Under the pieces are notes generated by a model. The model searched no databases, was not told the origin of the DNA, and worked only from the letters and a program-made list of their open reading frames with translations. From the NCBI GenBank assembly GCA_034336665.1, contig CM067592.1:53496473-53560472 (forward strand): DNA of 64,000 bases, read 5' to 3'. The position numbers were made by a program, and so were the translations under genes. This DNA comes from Luscinia megarhynchos. Lineage: Eukaryota; Chordata; Aves; Passeriformes; Turdidae. The stretch's first letter is position 1. Each line of letters opens with the position of its first letter. Positions 27,801 to 42,800 of this stretch are shown here, piece after piece.

Positions 27801-30800
27801 CAAGTATCTTGGATATCAAAGTAAATCAGGCCTGTAAGTAAGGTTAAGAGTTAGATTAAATGCTGTTAAGTACTATTCCTATGTTTAATTGTTAAGTTTA
27901 AAGTACAAGTTAAGGCGAAATAATTTTGAGTGCTGTTAAGCTTTTAGCCTGTATTCTTTTTTATACTTGCCCTCACTTTTGTCACTTGTTACACACACCT
28001 TAATAACACAGCCCTTGACAGCTGTCAGTTCATTTCTGCTTTGATTGACTGGATTTTGTTGGGGTTTGTTGGTTTTTTTCCCCTTTTGCTTGGTCTACTA
28101 GTGAGTAGAAGTGTGAATCTTGCAAAAAACTCTGTCATGCTGCTGCTTAATATTAAATTAGGTTTTTACTGATACCCTTGGTGATGATTTTTAGAGTGAT
28201 TTCAAGCACTTGTTTGTGGCAGCTGATTTTCGATATACAGGAACCACCTGTTCGCAACTCCTGGTCCTTATGGGGGACTTCAACCACTCTGGTATCTCTT
28301 GGAGTGACAAGACAGCAAAGCACCAGCAATTCAGTAAGTTATCATTGATGGCAACTTCCCTCTCCAAGTGACAGAGAAGCTAAAAAGGATACTGTCATGC
28401 TGGAGCTTGTTCTCACCAAGGAGAGGTTGGTGGGGAATGTGGAGCTCAAGGGGAGCCATGGCTGCAGTGATCATGAAAGGCTGGAGTTTGAAATCCTAAA
28501 GATAGTGAAAAGGGGGCAAAGCAAGCTCAGTACCCTGAATTTCAGCAGATGTAACTTTGCCTCTTCAGGGATCTGCTTGGCAGAGTACCATGAGATAAAG
28601 TTCTGCAGGGAAGCAGGGCCTTAAGAAAGCTGGTTAATACTCAAGCATGAATTTCTCCAAGCCCAGGAGCAATGCCTTCCAACAAAGTCAAGCAAAAACC
28701 ATCAGGAGGCATGCATGGATGAACAGTAAACTCCTGGATGAATCTAAAGGAAAAAAAAGAAGCATATAGAGAGGGGAAGCCAGGACAGGTAGTCCGGGAG
28801 GTATAAAGAGACATAGTCCGATCAGCCAGACATCAGCTTAAGAAAGCTAAAGCCCTGATAGGATTAATTGTGGCCAGGGACATGAAGGGCAACAAGAAGA
28901 CCTTCTATAAGTAAGTTGGTGACAAAAGGAAAACTAGGAAAAATGCAGGACCTCTCCAGAAACAGGAGACCTGGGATATGGAGAAAGCTGAGGCAAAAAA
29001 TTACTTTTTTGCTGCTGTCTTCTCTGGCGTGTATTTCCAGTCTTGTACTCATGTCACAGAAAATAAGGGCAGGGACTAGCAGAATGAAGAACTACCCACT
29101 GTAGGTCAGGCTGGAGACCATCCAAGCAATCTGGAGGTGCAGTAGCCCATGGGACCTCCTGAGATGGATCTAAGAGTCTTTAGGGGACCTCAGGCAAAGA
29201 CACTACCCATTACATCTACTATATCTGAGAAGTCATTACAGCCCAGTAAAGATTCCACAGACTAAAAAAGGAGAAAAATAACCCCCATTATTACAAAAGG
29301 AAGGAAAGCAATCTACAGACCAGTCAGTCTCATCTCAGTGCTCAGCAAGATCACAGTGTAGATCCTCCTGGTAACTGTATCAAGGGACAAAGAAAATAAG
29401 GAGTTGACTCATGATGGTCCTCATGGCTTCAGTAAGGGTATATCATGCCTGACAAATTTGTGGCCTTCAACACAGCTGCATGCATGATGGGAAAGCAACC
29501 AACATTATCTATCTGGATACTTGCAAAGCATTTGACACTGCAACATAGGATATCCTTGTCTCTGAACTGGAGAGATGCTGATTTGACAGATGAAACAAGT
29601 GGGATAAGGTATTGGGTAAGTGGTCACACTGTAAGCTGTGGTCAACAGCTCCATGTCCAAGTGGAGACCAGTTCCTTAGGGGTTGTACTGGGACCAGTGG
29701 AGGGTAATGTCTTGGCTGCTGTCATGGACAGTGGGATCAAGACCAATCTCAGTAAGTCTGCCAATGACATCTGGCTGCATGGTGCTGTCGACATGCTCGA
29801 GGGAAGGGATGCCACAGGGGGACCTGGAGAGGCTTGGGATGTGGGCCTGTGTGAGTATGAAATTCAATAAAGAAAAGTGCAAGGACCTGTTAGGGCAACC
29901 CAAGGACAAACACAGGCTGGGCAGAGAAAGGAGGGCAGCCCTGAGAAAGACTTGTGCATGCTGGTGGATGAGAGGCGGGACATGACCCCCCCGTCCATTC
30001 ACAGCCCAGAAAGCCAAACGTGTCCTGAGCTGCATCCAGAACAGTGTGGCCAGTAGAGAAAGGGAGGGGACTCTTACACCCTGCTCTGCACTGGTGCAAC
30101 CTGTAGTGCAGCATCCAGCTCTGGGATCCCCAAGGTAAGAAGAACATGGACCTGATGAAGCAAGTCCAGGAAGACTTTCAGGCAGTGCCCCTCCTATGAA
30201 GGCAGTCTGAGAGTTGGCACTGCTCAGTCTGGAGAAGAGAAGGCTTCATGGAGACATTATAGCACCTTCCAGTATCCAAACAGAGCCTGCAAGAAAGCTA
30301 GGGAGGGACTTTTTACAAGGACATGCAGTGACAGGACAAGGACTAGTGGTTTCATACGAAAAGACACTAAGTTTAGATTAAATATTCAGAAGAAATTCTT
30401 CAGTGCAAGAGTGGCAAGACATTGAAACACACTGCCCAGGGAAGCTGTGGATGTCTCATCCCTGGGAACTGTCCAAGGTGAAGTTGTATGGGGCTTCAAG
30501 CAACCTGGTGCTGTAGCCTGGGGCAAGGTGGTCGCAACTGATGATCTTTAAGGTCCTTTCCAACCCAAACCATTCTACGATTAAAAGTTACCATTAGACA
30601 AAAATAAACACATCCTACATTAATATGAGACATGATCACAATTCAGTTTGTTTTTCAAGTAAAAAACTGGTAATTACCAGTTTTACAGTTTGATTTATTT
30701 TTCTTAAAATGTTTGGGGGCAATCTTCTTATTTAAGAAGGAAAAAAAAATTATTTGATTTTAAAAGTTGTTGTGCCACTGTTGAAAACTTAATAATAATC

Positions 30801-33800
30801 AGAAGTCTGTTCTGCCTAGTGGAGATGAGAGCCCAGTGTCAAAAATGCAACAAGCTGACATCATGCCTGAAAAATATAGTGAATGCTTCTTTCATCTGAA
30901 GAATCTGACTTCCAAAAGTTAGATTTAGAAAGCTCAAACTCTACACTTGAGGTGCTGGAGTATGACCACTAATGAGCAACAAAGCTGGTGAAGAGTCCCG
31001 AGTACATATCCTATGAGGAGCAGCTGACAGAGCTGAGGATGTGAGCTGAGGATGTGCAGAAAAAGAGGATCAGGGGAGAGCTTATCACTCTACAACTCCC
31101 TGAAAAGAAGGTTCAGCCAGATGGGGGTTGGCCTCTTCTCCCAAGGAACAATGGATAGGACAACAGGAAAAAGCTGCATGTTGTACCACAGGAAAGTTTA
31201 GATTGGGTGTTGGGTACATTTGCTTCACCAAAAGCATTCTCAAGCATTGGAACATTGCCCAGGGAAGTGATTGAGTCACCATTTCCAGAGGTATGTTAAA
31301 AGCCTTGTAGATGTGGTGCTTCGGGATGATTTAATGGTGGATTTGGCAGTTGGACTGGTGACCTTAAGGATTTTCCAACCTAAGTGATTCCATGGGTCTG
31401 CTTTATTGATAAAGCACCTTACTCCTGTCTGAGAAGTGTGACTGGTTTCTCATTTGCTGCATTAACAGTTATACTTACAGTTAAACGGTGAACTGGTTAT
31501 AAAAAGGTTTCACAATACTTAAAGAATAACCTAATTAGTGATTACCATGCAGTGATAAGCAGCTGGGTTACACAAATCCAAAGGGGTCTAACTAATTGTT
31601 GTCTAGAAAACCTCTCTATAGCTGGAATAAACAAAGATCTGAGTGCTCCAACCTTTTTCAGGGTAAATTTATTCATTCAATAATAACAACTTTCATATTT
31701 ATATACATCCTGTAATTTTTTTAGCTTGCTGGTATAACCTTTAACAACTCTGACAAAGCCTTATCAACAGTGTAAGCACTATAAAAATGACCACTCTTTA
31801 TTATTTCACAGTGTATTTCAAAGAGATCAGAAAAGCAAGGAAGCATTGAAAACCCATGTTATTACAACCTATTGACTTTTCCGTATTTAATAATCTATTT
31901 AACGATCTATTTCCTGGACACCTCACTCTGCCATGGTATATTTATATTGCAAAGATATTATGCTACAAAAAGATACACCTCATCTTTCTTTTAAGGATAA
32001 CTGACAAAGAGGACAATTCCCAAGACACGATCATGATACTTAGAAATTCAAAAATGATCATTCCCATAAACAGTACTTCCATAAGGACAAATTATATTTT
32101 GTACAATACACAACATTTGCAGTTCTTAATGACTACAGACTGAGAAAAACTAACTTGAAAGCAAGATGGTTTATGACAAATCACAGCTGTTTCTATACCT
32201 AAAAAGCACACGTACCTTTTCCTAAATGAGTATTTATACTCATGTATCTAGCAGTTCCTGTAAGGCTCTTGTGTTCCCGATATGGTATGTGCTTCTTTGT
32301 TTCTGGATCTACGTACTCCTTCGCCAAACCAAAGTCTATAATGTGAATAACTTGCTGGGTTTTGTTTCCAGGTCGTCCTATTAAGAAGTTCTCAGGTTTT
32401 ACATCCCTGTATATCAAGTTCTTTGAATGGACATACTCCATACGAGAAATCTTCAATCAAAGAAAAGAAAAACAGACAAGGAATTTTAGTTTAAGCTTCA
32501 GGTTGCCACAATAAAATATGTTAGAAGTTAAATATCTTATATTGTTTTTATAAGTAGAAAAGACCATCCTTCTTAATATCTTAAGACCAAATTGATATTG
32601 TTCTTAACAAAGTATCTCCCAGTTAAATCAATAAAAATTGTACACTTTTCCGAAGCAGATACACCAACTGGCATATCGGAAACTTTCACACTGGACATTA
32701 GACATGAATCTTGAACATAACAGAAGTTTTCATCTCTCAAAACAGCCAGCACAACTATGTTTTATGTACGTTAAAAGTAAAACCAGAAATTATGTCACCA
32801 AGCAGTACAAAGCAAATTTGATGTAGATCTATTAACTATTAAAGATATAAATGAGAGAAGCACTAAATGTTCATATATTTTAGCTGGACTGCTTTCTATC
32901 AAGATTTTCATATTCAGAAAGGAACAGGTAGTATTAAAAAAAGCTAATCTTTGGCCTTGCGAGGACTTGAGCATTTAAAAAAAAGAACTTGGTCATTTTG
33001 GCTGTAAGTAAGTTCAATGTGTCTGCATGTCTGTAGTCGGAGGCCTGTTATACAATTATAGTCATGTTTTAAAGACCTATTTTTAACCATCACAGGTAAA
33101 AGTATCACTATTAGGGAAGTAGAAATCTGGTAGACATGCACAGCCTTAACTGTCCTTTTCACTTCCACCCACCCTTAAGTCAGAACCAAATAGGGAAATC
33201 TTCAATAAGAGAGTAATTCTTCATTGAATGATTTTGTGCTATAATTTCGGGAAGGATTTGGGGAATGTTTCACTTGTTTGTTTCCATTTTTATAAGAATG
33301 TGTAGGAAAAAAAATTTATATTATTTAGGAGTCCAATAATACACCTGCCAGCGTGGGCTAAAATTAGTTTTCTTTCTTTAAGGTTGTTTTCTTCTTTGAA
33401 AGAGTATGTTGAACTAAAATTTATGATTTTAGGTTGTGATGCGAACTCAGAAGACACAAGTAATTTCATTCATGAATTGACTTGAAAAACTGGAACAAAG
33501 TAAATGAAAGTAATGTAAGAGTATTCCTGCTTAAATTGTATCACAGGCATTACAAATACCACCAACACTAATTTAAAACAGGAGAAGTGCAAATCTCCTA
33601 AGTAAGCATTTAATCCACTGAAGACTGATTTAGTTATTCTAGTGAACACTCAAATTAACATCTATTCTACTTACCAACTGTATGGCTATCATAAGAACGG
33701 TTTTAAGAGAAAATGTCCTACCACACAAGTCAAATAAATCTTCCAGACTAGGTCCAAGTAGTTCTAGCACCATAGCATTATATTTGCCACATGGGCCAAA

Positions 33801-36800
33801 ATAATAAACCTGAGGTATTCCATCTGTAAAATAAAATAATAAAGTAATGATAGGAGATTAAATAAGATTAACGAACACAGCAATAAAATTTCTACCCAAT
33901 TTTGAGTAGATCTTAAAAGCCATTTTTCACATAAAAGCAAAAATAAACCTCATAAAAACTACAGGTAAAAGACACAATAAGAATACTGAAGGCAATCACA
34001 AAATATTTAATTAAATTAAATATTTAATGAATATAATTCGTCACAAAATATTTAATGAAAATTATTTACAAATATGTAATGAAACTATTACATATATGAC
34101 TTGGGAAAGATATCAAGATTTTTATAAAAAATTAAAATTAGAACCTCTCTAATAAGTTTTGTAACCATAAACAGAAACAGGATTTTAAAACACTATGAAG
34201 AAAGGCTTAAATAAGCTCTTGTACAAAAAAATACACTTAAACTAAACTTTTTAAATTAATGCTAATCCTACCTTTAGGAAAAAAAACCCCTTACTGTTTA
34301 GGGAAATAATTTTTAAAAATCAAAGAGACATTAATGAACTCTAGAGTTTAATACATTAATTCTGGACCTCATAGTTTTAAATGAACACCCGCCTTAGGAA
34401 GACAGGCAATCCAGAAGTTTTAAAATATAAATCGTTAAAACCTTATGACCCAATATTACTTCCACCTTTTTGTACAATATGCATTGTCTGTTTATGTAAT
34501 TAAAAATAACTTGATATCATTGCTTCTACTCATCTTGTACTTTTTTACATGCACAGGATGTCTTCCTCATTTGGCAGAATTTTATTTAAGAAAGCTAGTT
34601 ATTCCAGATTTTTGTGTTTTTGTTCTTCAGTATATATCCTCTGTTTCATTCATTCCAAATATTTAATACTCTGAAAATGTATTCTTTTCTTGAGAGTTTT
34701 TTCTACATTGTCCAGTCTTACCATACCACACTATACAGAAGTACCAAACCTATCTTCAGAACACCTTAATGAAACACTGGATTTCACCTTCATTCTCTGT
34801 AGGTCAAATGTAATCCTAACTCTGAGTGTCTTCTGAAGCACATAAAGCCTTCATTTTTTCATACCTTATTGCAGGGAAACATTGAGGGCACAAATTTGTA
34901 ATTGTATTCACAACAGTTTTGGGTAAAAAAGAAAATTATAAACACTGTTTTAGCAAAATTAACATCAAATGAATACACTGTTTTTAAGAGATTTTTCACT
35001 ATTCCCTTTTCCTACAAGTCAGAATATTTAAAGAACCACCCCAAAAAATCCAGTTTAACTTTCAGTTTTCAGAAGACTTGAGCTATAATTTTTTTCTCAA
35101 TATGTATCATCACACATATCTCTGTACTAATATACTTAAAATACTTAATATACTTCAGAAAGACTTCACAGGAGTAGCTTACTGCTGCTAAGAAGCATTG
35201 ACCCTATTATCCTGCATCAGAATATGGCATGAGATAGCGTTCTTCAATTTAAAAATATCATCCTGAATTATCAGACAGATACCTAAAACACTTGAACTTC
35301 TGATTAGATGAGAATTCCAAAACATCCCAAAACTGTGTTTAATATGCAATAACTTATGCAGTGCATATGGAGCATCCTGTCTAAAATTACCTATGTTGAT
35401 AAAATAACTTGATAATAACAGTTCAAAGTACTAGAAGTTAGGGACTTTCTTTCTTAATCAAAGCACTCTTAGTCCTTTTGCTTGAAAGCAACAAGCAAGT
35501 ATTATTCTGCTACCAACATTCTTTCTTCATGTCTCTGAATCTCCTGAAATCAGAAAACATGCTACTAATAAAAATGTATATGAGGCTTACTCTCCCACTA
35601 CAGAGAGATAAATGTGAGCTCTCTTAAATAAATCTTTAAGAGATATTGGTTAAGTTAAAAACAAGGAAACTCTGTTAAGAAACCCCTATTTTGTTGACAA
35701 GATATTCCACTACTTATTGCCAATTAAGAGTATGAATTTTATTTCCATTTTGAATTACTCTAGCTTAAACCACTGAAGAACAAAAGAAGGAAATACTCTG
35801 AGCTTTTAAGATGCATCCCATTTGTCTTGCTGTAAATTTAAAGAAGTCATTGGTCTGTGGTTTCTTGGTTAATAATTAATTTGATGGCCATTCAATCCTT
35901 TCTAGTACCTTGACAGATCTCAAAAATCCCATTTAAACTCTCAAAAAATCCCTTTTAAAAAGTAGTACACCTCCCCAGTCACAAGCAGAACTCAATGCTT
36001 GCCACACAAATGTCACTAGAAGTTACATATAACTTCCTTCTCTTCCATCAAAGAAGAAACTTACTTGTGGCCAAAAAAGTAGATTCACATACTCCCACTA
36101 AGTCATTTTAACATTTAAACATCTTTCCTTTCTAGGTTTAAAACTCTGAAAATAGAATCCTTTTTTTTAGGTACAAGTCGTATTTGCCTATCCCTAGACA
36201 TTTACACTTGTTGACAAGTAAAACACTTTCATTTGAATGAGCTCAATTGACTGAAGCAATCCACAATATTTAGGTGACCTCCCTGTCATAAAACTGTAAA
36301 TCTATTTTAAGCCAGTATGATTTTAATTCTATTTACTCTTGACAAAAATCAAAGAAGTCTTGACTTGGAAAATTAACTGCTTGAACATTGCTTGGATTCC
36401 TGTTTCTTCTATAAAAGTTAACTTTCATTAGCTACCTAAAACATTACTGCTGTACACCTCTGGTCTCCCAAATCAAGTCCAAACACTCCAAAAATACTTG
36501 ACTATCCACTGGGAAGGGAGGGGGGGAAAAGGAGAGCCCCCCTAAACTAGTCATTTGGATTTATGATTATGCTGTTTAATTTTCACTAAATGTCCACAAA
36601 GCTTTAAAGCTGACAGATCTGACTTCTTCTACAATGATGAAAGGATAAAAATATTAGAATAAAGAAAAAATTAGTAGTAGATTAAACTGTATCTGCCAAA
36701 CCTCTTTTAAATAAAGAAAATACTAATTATTTCTGCTTTGGGACTATTATCTATCTTGGTCATTGTCTTTCTCAAGAACTTTATCACTAAGCCTGATATA

Positions 36801-39800
36801 AGCTTGAAACTGCTGTTAACTCCAATTATCTAGAGTAACACACATGAGTAGCATAAACACACATTTATATATTGAGGAAAAAATTCCATCTATTTGCTTT
36901 GACATAAATATTACATCATGGATTGAATTATTTTATGTGTGTTCTTGTGCAGGAAAAAAAATTAACTTGATAAACTGGCAGCAGAGACAGCCAAATAAAT
37001 ATGTAACTCACAGGTCAATGGCAATACCACTTGCACTTAACCTCATCCACTACTGACTTAATTTTGCCCTGCAACTCAGCAAAGCACCTTTATACAATAC
37101 AATCTAAATTTGTAAAGCTATTAAGCTAGCAAGTAGCTTTCCAGTGTTTTTCAGTTTTTTGGCAGTATCAATTTCCTTTCAGAGCTTTCTCTAGACTGAT
37201 AGTATCTGCATTATATCATATTGCTTAGAGTCTATTAAATCAGACACAAAAATGCCAGCAAAATACGCAAGACTGCTCTTGCAGATCATGGTGTTGTGTA
37301 CTCAGCTTCCCACATCCCACTGCCTATTGTAGGCTGTGTTAATTCTCCTATGTGGCAATTCATTGGACACAAGCCAAATACTTGAAACTAGCTGGAAGAT
37401 TTGAAGTAACAGTTGTCCTTCACAGCACATTGATACTGGTACTCTTGTCAAGGACACAAATCTACGAACTGCCACCAACACAAGCATTCCCCAGTTAGTG
37501 TAGGGAATCTGGTTTGAATCCTCTCAAAAGAAGCGATTATAAAAGTCAGGGTAGTGTGTTCTGACTTGAACCAAAGTAGCATACACAGGGGGTCATAGAG
37601 TCTCTAGAAACACGGAAACCTTAATGCTACAGAAACCATGATCAGCCATGAACTACGAAACACTAAACAGAATGAGACACTGTATCACCACAACGCCTAG
37701 ACTACATCTCTTATTGCAAATATAATAATATGTTTGCAAAAAGAAGAAACAGTAATAAAATAGTTAGATCTATTTCAAAGGAAAAATTTTCTTTAGTTAT
37801 TTACTAAAACAGAATTAGAGATGCATTTTATAGTAATCATTATTAAATCAAATATCCATTTATCTAACATTCACTTTGTTCAGTGAACTGTATTATCAAG
37901 CTTCCTTTCACAATTACAGCTATTGTATGCCTCACAACGCCCACAATCTCTGAAATCTGTGTGATGTCACAATACAAAACCAATATACATTTTTGCATGC
38001 AACCAGGCTTTTATGGCTAGTAACTACTGTTTCACAGACACATTATCATGTAATTCTATTATGCGGCTGCCATTCTTATCAGACCTCTTGCACTTACTCT
38101 AGCTGAAAAAATTGCTTTCAATTCAGAAAATGCTGCACATGTCCTTAAGCTAAATCCTAGAAAAGCACTGTCATAAAACAAGAACAACTGCAAGCAACAC
38201 TTTCATAACTTTTGTTGGACTACACTTAAAAAATAAATTAGGTATCATCATTTATTCACATAACCATAAATATTAGCATATTCACATTAATAACTGAGCA
38301 CCTCAACCTTCCTACTAAAGGAAGCATATCAGCAGCAAAAACTCAAAACCGAGGCAACTTTCCCCAAATAGCTCACAATACAACTGCAGCAGCAATCAGT
38401 ACAGAGATTAAGAGCGCTTATGAACAGATTCCTCTTTAGTCAAGATTCCATATTTGATTCAGTTTAAGTGCTCCAATAATACATTCTTAAATTAAGCTTA
38501 GAGATTTATTTTCCAAGATCACCTGCATGGGTTTTTTTATTTTTTTATTTAATAGTAGTTACCAACCACTTAAGCTAACTGCTTACTGTTTATTCCCCAG
38601 CGTAAATAATGCCTGCCAGTCAAATCAGAATAGAAGTAACAAAGCAGGACAGCATGACTAAAGAAAACCTAAAAGGAACAGCTGTCAGTTGCTACCTACC
38701 TAGAAGCACAGTTCAAAGCAATATTCATATGAATTTACTAGTAAAACTCACTTTGCATTTATACTGAATGATGGCTAGTAAGATGTACAGAAAGAGTATG
38801 AAGACAAGTATGTATGCACAAGAGTATGAGACAACTGCAACATATCTGTAAGAAATGATAAAATGTTATTTAGATATGTAAAGTACAACTACCCTGAACT
38901 GACTTACTTGCTAACTGTAGTTTACAGCTAGACATTCTGTCTTCAATTTACATTGTCCTTAATTATTAGAAACATAACACCCTTGTTTTAGAAATTATAC
39001 TTTAAAATCTGAAGCTCCAGGAAATTATTGCTGCTTTGACTAAGTAGTGGGAACATTCAATTAATATAGCTGCACGTTACATCCAAGTATTCTTGTAAAA
39101 TCATCTTTTCAAACTCGCCTCAAACCTTCATAAATTTCACAATGTTTATTCTATAATAGCAGCAAGACACCAAACCCAAAATATTTTGAAAAATACAGAA
39201 TGAGATAAGTTATTTAAAATTGTTTCTTGAAGATCAATGAACAGAAATAATCACCTGACTCAAGCCAGCTGTAGTGGTTTGTTTCTAGCATTACACTCAA
39301 CGAAACTTGCTATTGAGACGCTTCCTCATGGTATGATAGAATATCAATCCAGTAAAGTACATTACAGTCTACCAACTTAGAAAGAAATTAAGGAATTATT
39401 ATAATGAAATTTTTGTCTTGGGAAGAGTTATAGCAGAACACAGATGCTGATACACCACGATGAAATCATGCTGGACCGCCTCTTCTCCCAGAGGCTGAAG
39501 TGGAAGGCAAGGTGGCTACGGCTCAGATAGGATGAACTAGAGATAGTATCAGTAGCCATCGGAGATCCCATTGCCTTCTCCCAGTGGGTCACAGTGACAG
39601 GGAAAGTCACCTGCAATTATCTTAAATACAAAAGATAGCTCATCTTTCATTGGTGAAATCTGCTTCATGAATTCCATATTCTGAATAGAGTTGTAAAAAA
39701 TAAAAAACTAACTAACAGCTGTCACTGAACATTCAGATCTCACACAAATCTGCTAAAGCTGGTCTGAACTGAAATTAAATGAGGGAAATATTTTCTCACC

Positions 39801-42800
39801 TTAAATATCTGCATGTTTACCTAGAGGAAAAAGCACTAAACACTGAAGTACTGAACAACATTCTTGGCCTTCAGCCCACAAAACTAATTTCCAACACAAA
39901 AAAGAAAACTATAAACACCAATGTCTAACCTACTAGCCCACATTACACTGTGTATAAGGTACCTCATAACAAAGAAGTGTTCTTCCCTTAAGGTACTCTG
40001 CCGCCCTCAAAATCAGAAATTCAAAGTATTTCAAACTCACTTTGCTACATTTCCAAATCAAAATGTAATTATCCATCTGGCGAATCCTGACATGCTCTAA
40101 ATGGTAAAATAAATACTCTACTGAGTTTGACTTGAAAATGGTGAGCAGACTCAACATACTGTATGGTAATCCAAAATCATATTATGCCCACACTGAAATC
40201 TTTCTGAATCACTACTACAACAATAATTATATCATTACAGCTGTGCTATGATTCTATTGTGTCAAAGGCAAGTTTGCATGATCCAAAATCAAAAATTGTA
40301 TCTTACAAAGCAATACAGAGCACATCATATGAATGCTGGTACCAAATCACAATGATTTAGGTACAGAATGGAATACTTAGCACTCATTTCACAAAGGCCA
40401 AGACCTTCACAAATACAACACCTTTTTCCCCTGTAGACAAATATATCCAATACATCGACTGGTCAATAGTAGTAACCGTGTAAGAAAAGTGTCAGGCTTT
40501 CAGTTTTTCAAGTGGAAGTGTTAACTAGATTTCAGCTAGAAGAACAGATGTACAAAAGTTAAGAAAAATAAAACCTGATTTACAATACTGAGCAACTGCC
40601 TTGTCTGAAATAATAATACAGCAGTTTCACCAGTAGGATAATCCACTGCTGAACAGATCTGTGACCTGTTTTGAGATCTGTGACCTCAAAAATTACCTCA
40701 AATGAAAAAAGTAAAATTTAATAAGATACCCCTCGCTGCTATAAACAAGAACCCTTCTAAATATTTCTGTTCTAACAGTAGCATTACAAATGCAAGTTCT
40801 ACTAAGTCACTTTAATCAGCAGAAGCTGCTTGCCATTCTTTTGCTCCACTTGTCAGGTAAGTACAAAAGAGTTCTCATTTACTTGCAAAGACTTCTAGTC
40901 ATTATGATAACGAGCCATAGCTTTCACACTCTTCACCACCTAAAAACACATAACTTCTTTCATTTACAGACTCCTTTTTGCAAAAAGGAACTGAACCATA
41001 CTGTAAATACCTGTCAGTTAAATTACAGCACAGTGCATGAAATACACCTACGCCTTGTCTTTTAATCATGCAAAGAAAGGCTGATAGCATAAAAGATGCA
41101 TTAAAAAAATCAATAAAAAGTACAAAACTGTTTTTGATTAATTGCCTTAGTGCAATTTCAGGTAAGAATTCAGCAATCATTTTATTTGGAGTACTGCACT
41201 TAGGATAGTAAAACTGTTTTTCTTATACCGGCATATTAAGAAAATACACATTAAACAAAATTTACTAATAGTGAAGGTTTTAATTCTAAATCCCATCCAT
41301 ATGTTCCTCATTCAATTGACAAGAAACTTCTGCATGCTTACTAATGATCTCAAATTTCCTGAGAAAAACATGCTCAGTAATTACTGAATGACAAAATTAT
41401 CAGAGAAAAGTAAAAGCAATTTTCATTAAAATCTCTATTCGTATATAAAATCTAAATGAAAGCTAAATAATGATGAGACTAAAATAAGCCACATCATTAA
41501 ACTAATATTAAAAGTTGTTTTTAATAGGTTTGAGGTTCATTTCTGTAAAAAACTAAAAACATTTCAAAAAGCCCAAAAGCACTGAAAGTATTTCCTCTTT
41601 AAGAAGGATTCTTCACATTTTTTCCTGACAAACACCTACGTGTTACTGCACATTCAAAGGCATGTCAAAAAGCCTATTTAAGACTAAAGTTACAGTTAAG
41701 CCTTCTTTATTAGCAGATCCTCTCCAAAGGAATACAGTTTTAAAATGTTAATTCTTATTCATGATAGACAAAAACACTTGTCAAATACAAAGAATTAAAC
41801 TCTCAGCTCCAAAGTCTCATGTATAAAAACCACACATCTATCATATTTCATGTCTATTTTCTCCTTGCTCTCTCAGTGAGCAGAACTATAAAAGAACCCT
41901 CTGATCTTTTTTTCAGTCAAGAATGCATTCCATCTGCATGGCATTCAAGACACAAAACATTTTGCATGACTTAGCACAGAGATTAATAATACACATATGT
42001 ATTAAAAAAAACCCAAGCTGCAAGGTAATTTAAAAAGCAAGAAAAATGGATATTATAAAAAAATAAGCAGATTTCATAGACAAACACTGGCCGCAGATAA
42101 GGAAATACCAAGAAAACATACAATTTCAAAATGCTACTCCTTTCATCAAGGATGACTACAAGATTAGAGAAAGTACAAAGATGCTCTGTTAAAAAGGGTT
42201 TGAAAGTAAAATAATCTGTAATCACAGTAATATTTGCTTTACTTGCTTTCAAGACAATATTGCCAGAAAATAATCTAATTTTCTTCTATAAGTATTCATT
42301 AACACATTAATGCTTCTCCCTCCTTCTCCTGCCACCTCCAAGTCAAGTGGGATTGCACAGGGCCTTAAGCTTCAGGTTAAGTTAAGTCAAGTCAATTCAT
42401 AGCATAAATTGTCAAATTTGTAGTTCTTGTTTGGGAAATCAATTTGGGATTTCTATAGAAAATAATGGCTCTGCTTACAAGACTGGGAAGGAGTACTGGG
42501 AGTACAATCACCTTTTCATCAATTGCTTCTGAAACCATAGTTTAGTAGTCACTTGCTATTAATATACAAGTATACACATGAATGTGAGGAGAACAAGGGG
42601 AAATGCAATTTACCACAATTAAATGCAAAATACGCAGTCTACACAGTTATAAAGCTATCATCCAAATTACTATGAGTTTGTGCGAATAAACAAAAACTAT
42701 GGAAAAGACTACTTCATCATAAGAAAGCCTGCAAATGTGGATTTTTAGAAGCTTAAAAGATGAGAGCTTCGGACAACTGAAACTCCTAGTATGGTGCTTA

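Larger units (their letters stand above)
22144..32215 (-). other. CSNK1G3: Intron between coding exons 5 and 6
   Basis: 10,072 nt. Its middle and 5' part hold a retroposon cluster at 26965-31400. A 20-bp perfect palindrome lies at 23342-23361 and a T/G-rich tract at about 24091-24136. About 23380-23900 is less AT-rich than its flanks but has no recognisable identity. 24140-26960 shows nothing. Confidence 0.85.

Noticed and set aside
29445..30147. Overlapping open frames up to 141 codons on both strands
   Set aside because: They are decayed CR1 ORF2 reading frames and their shadows, not host genes.
40902..41180. Overlapping open frames of about 91 codons on both strands
   Set aside because: No coding motif or conserved splice sites; consistent with chance in AT-rich intron.
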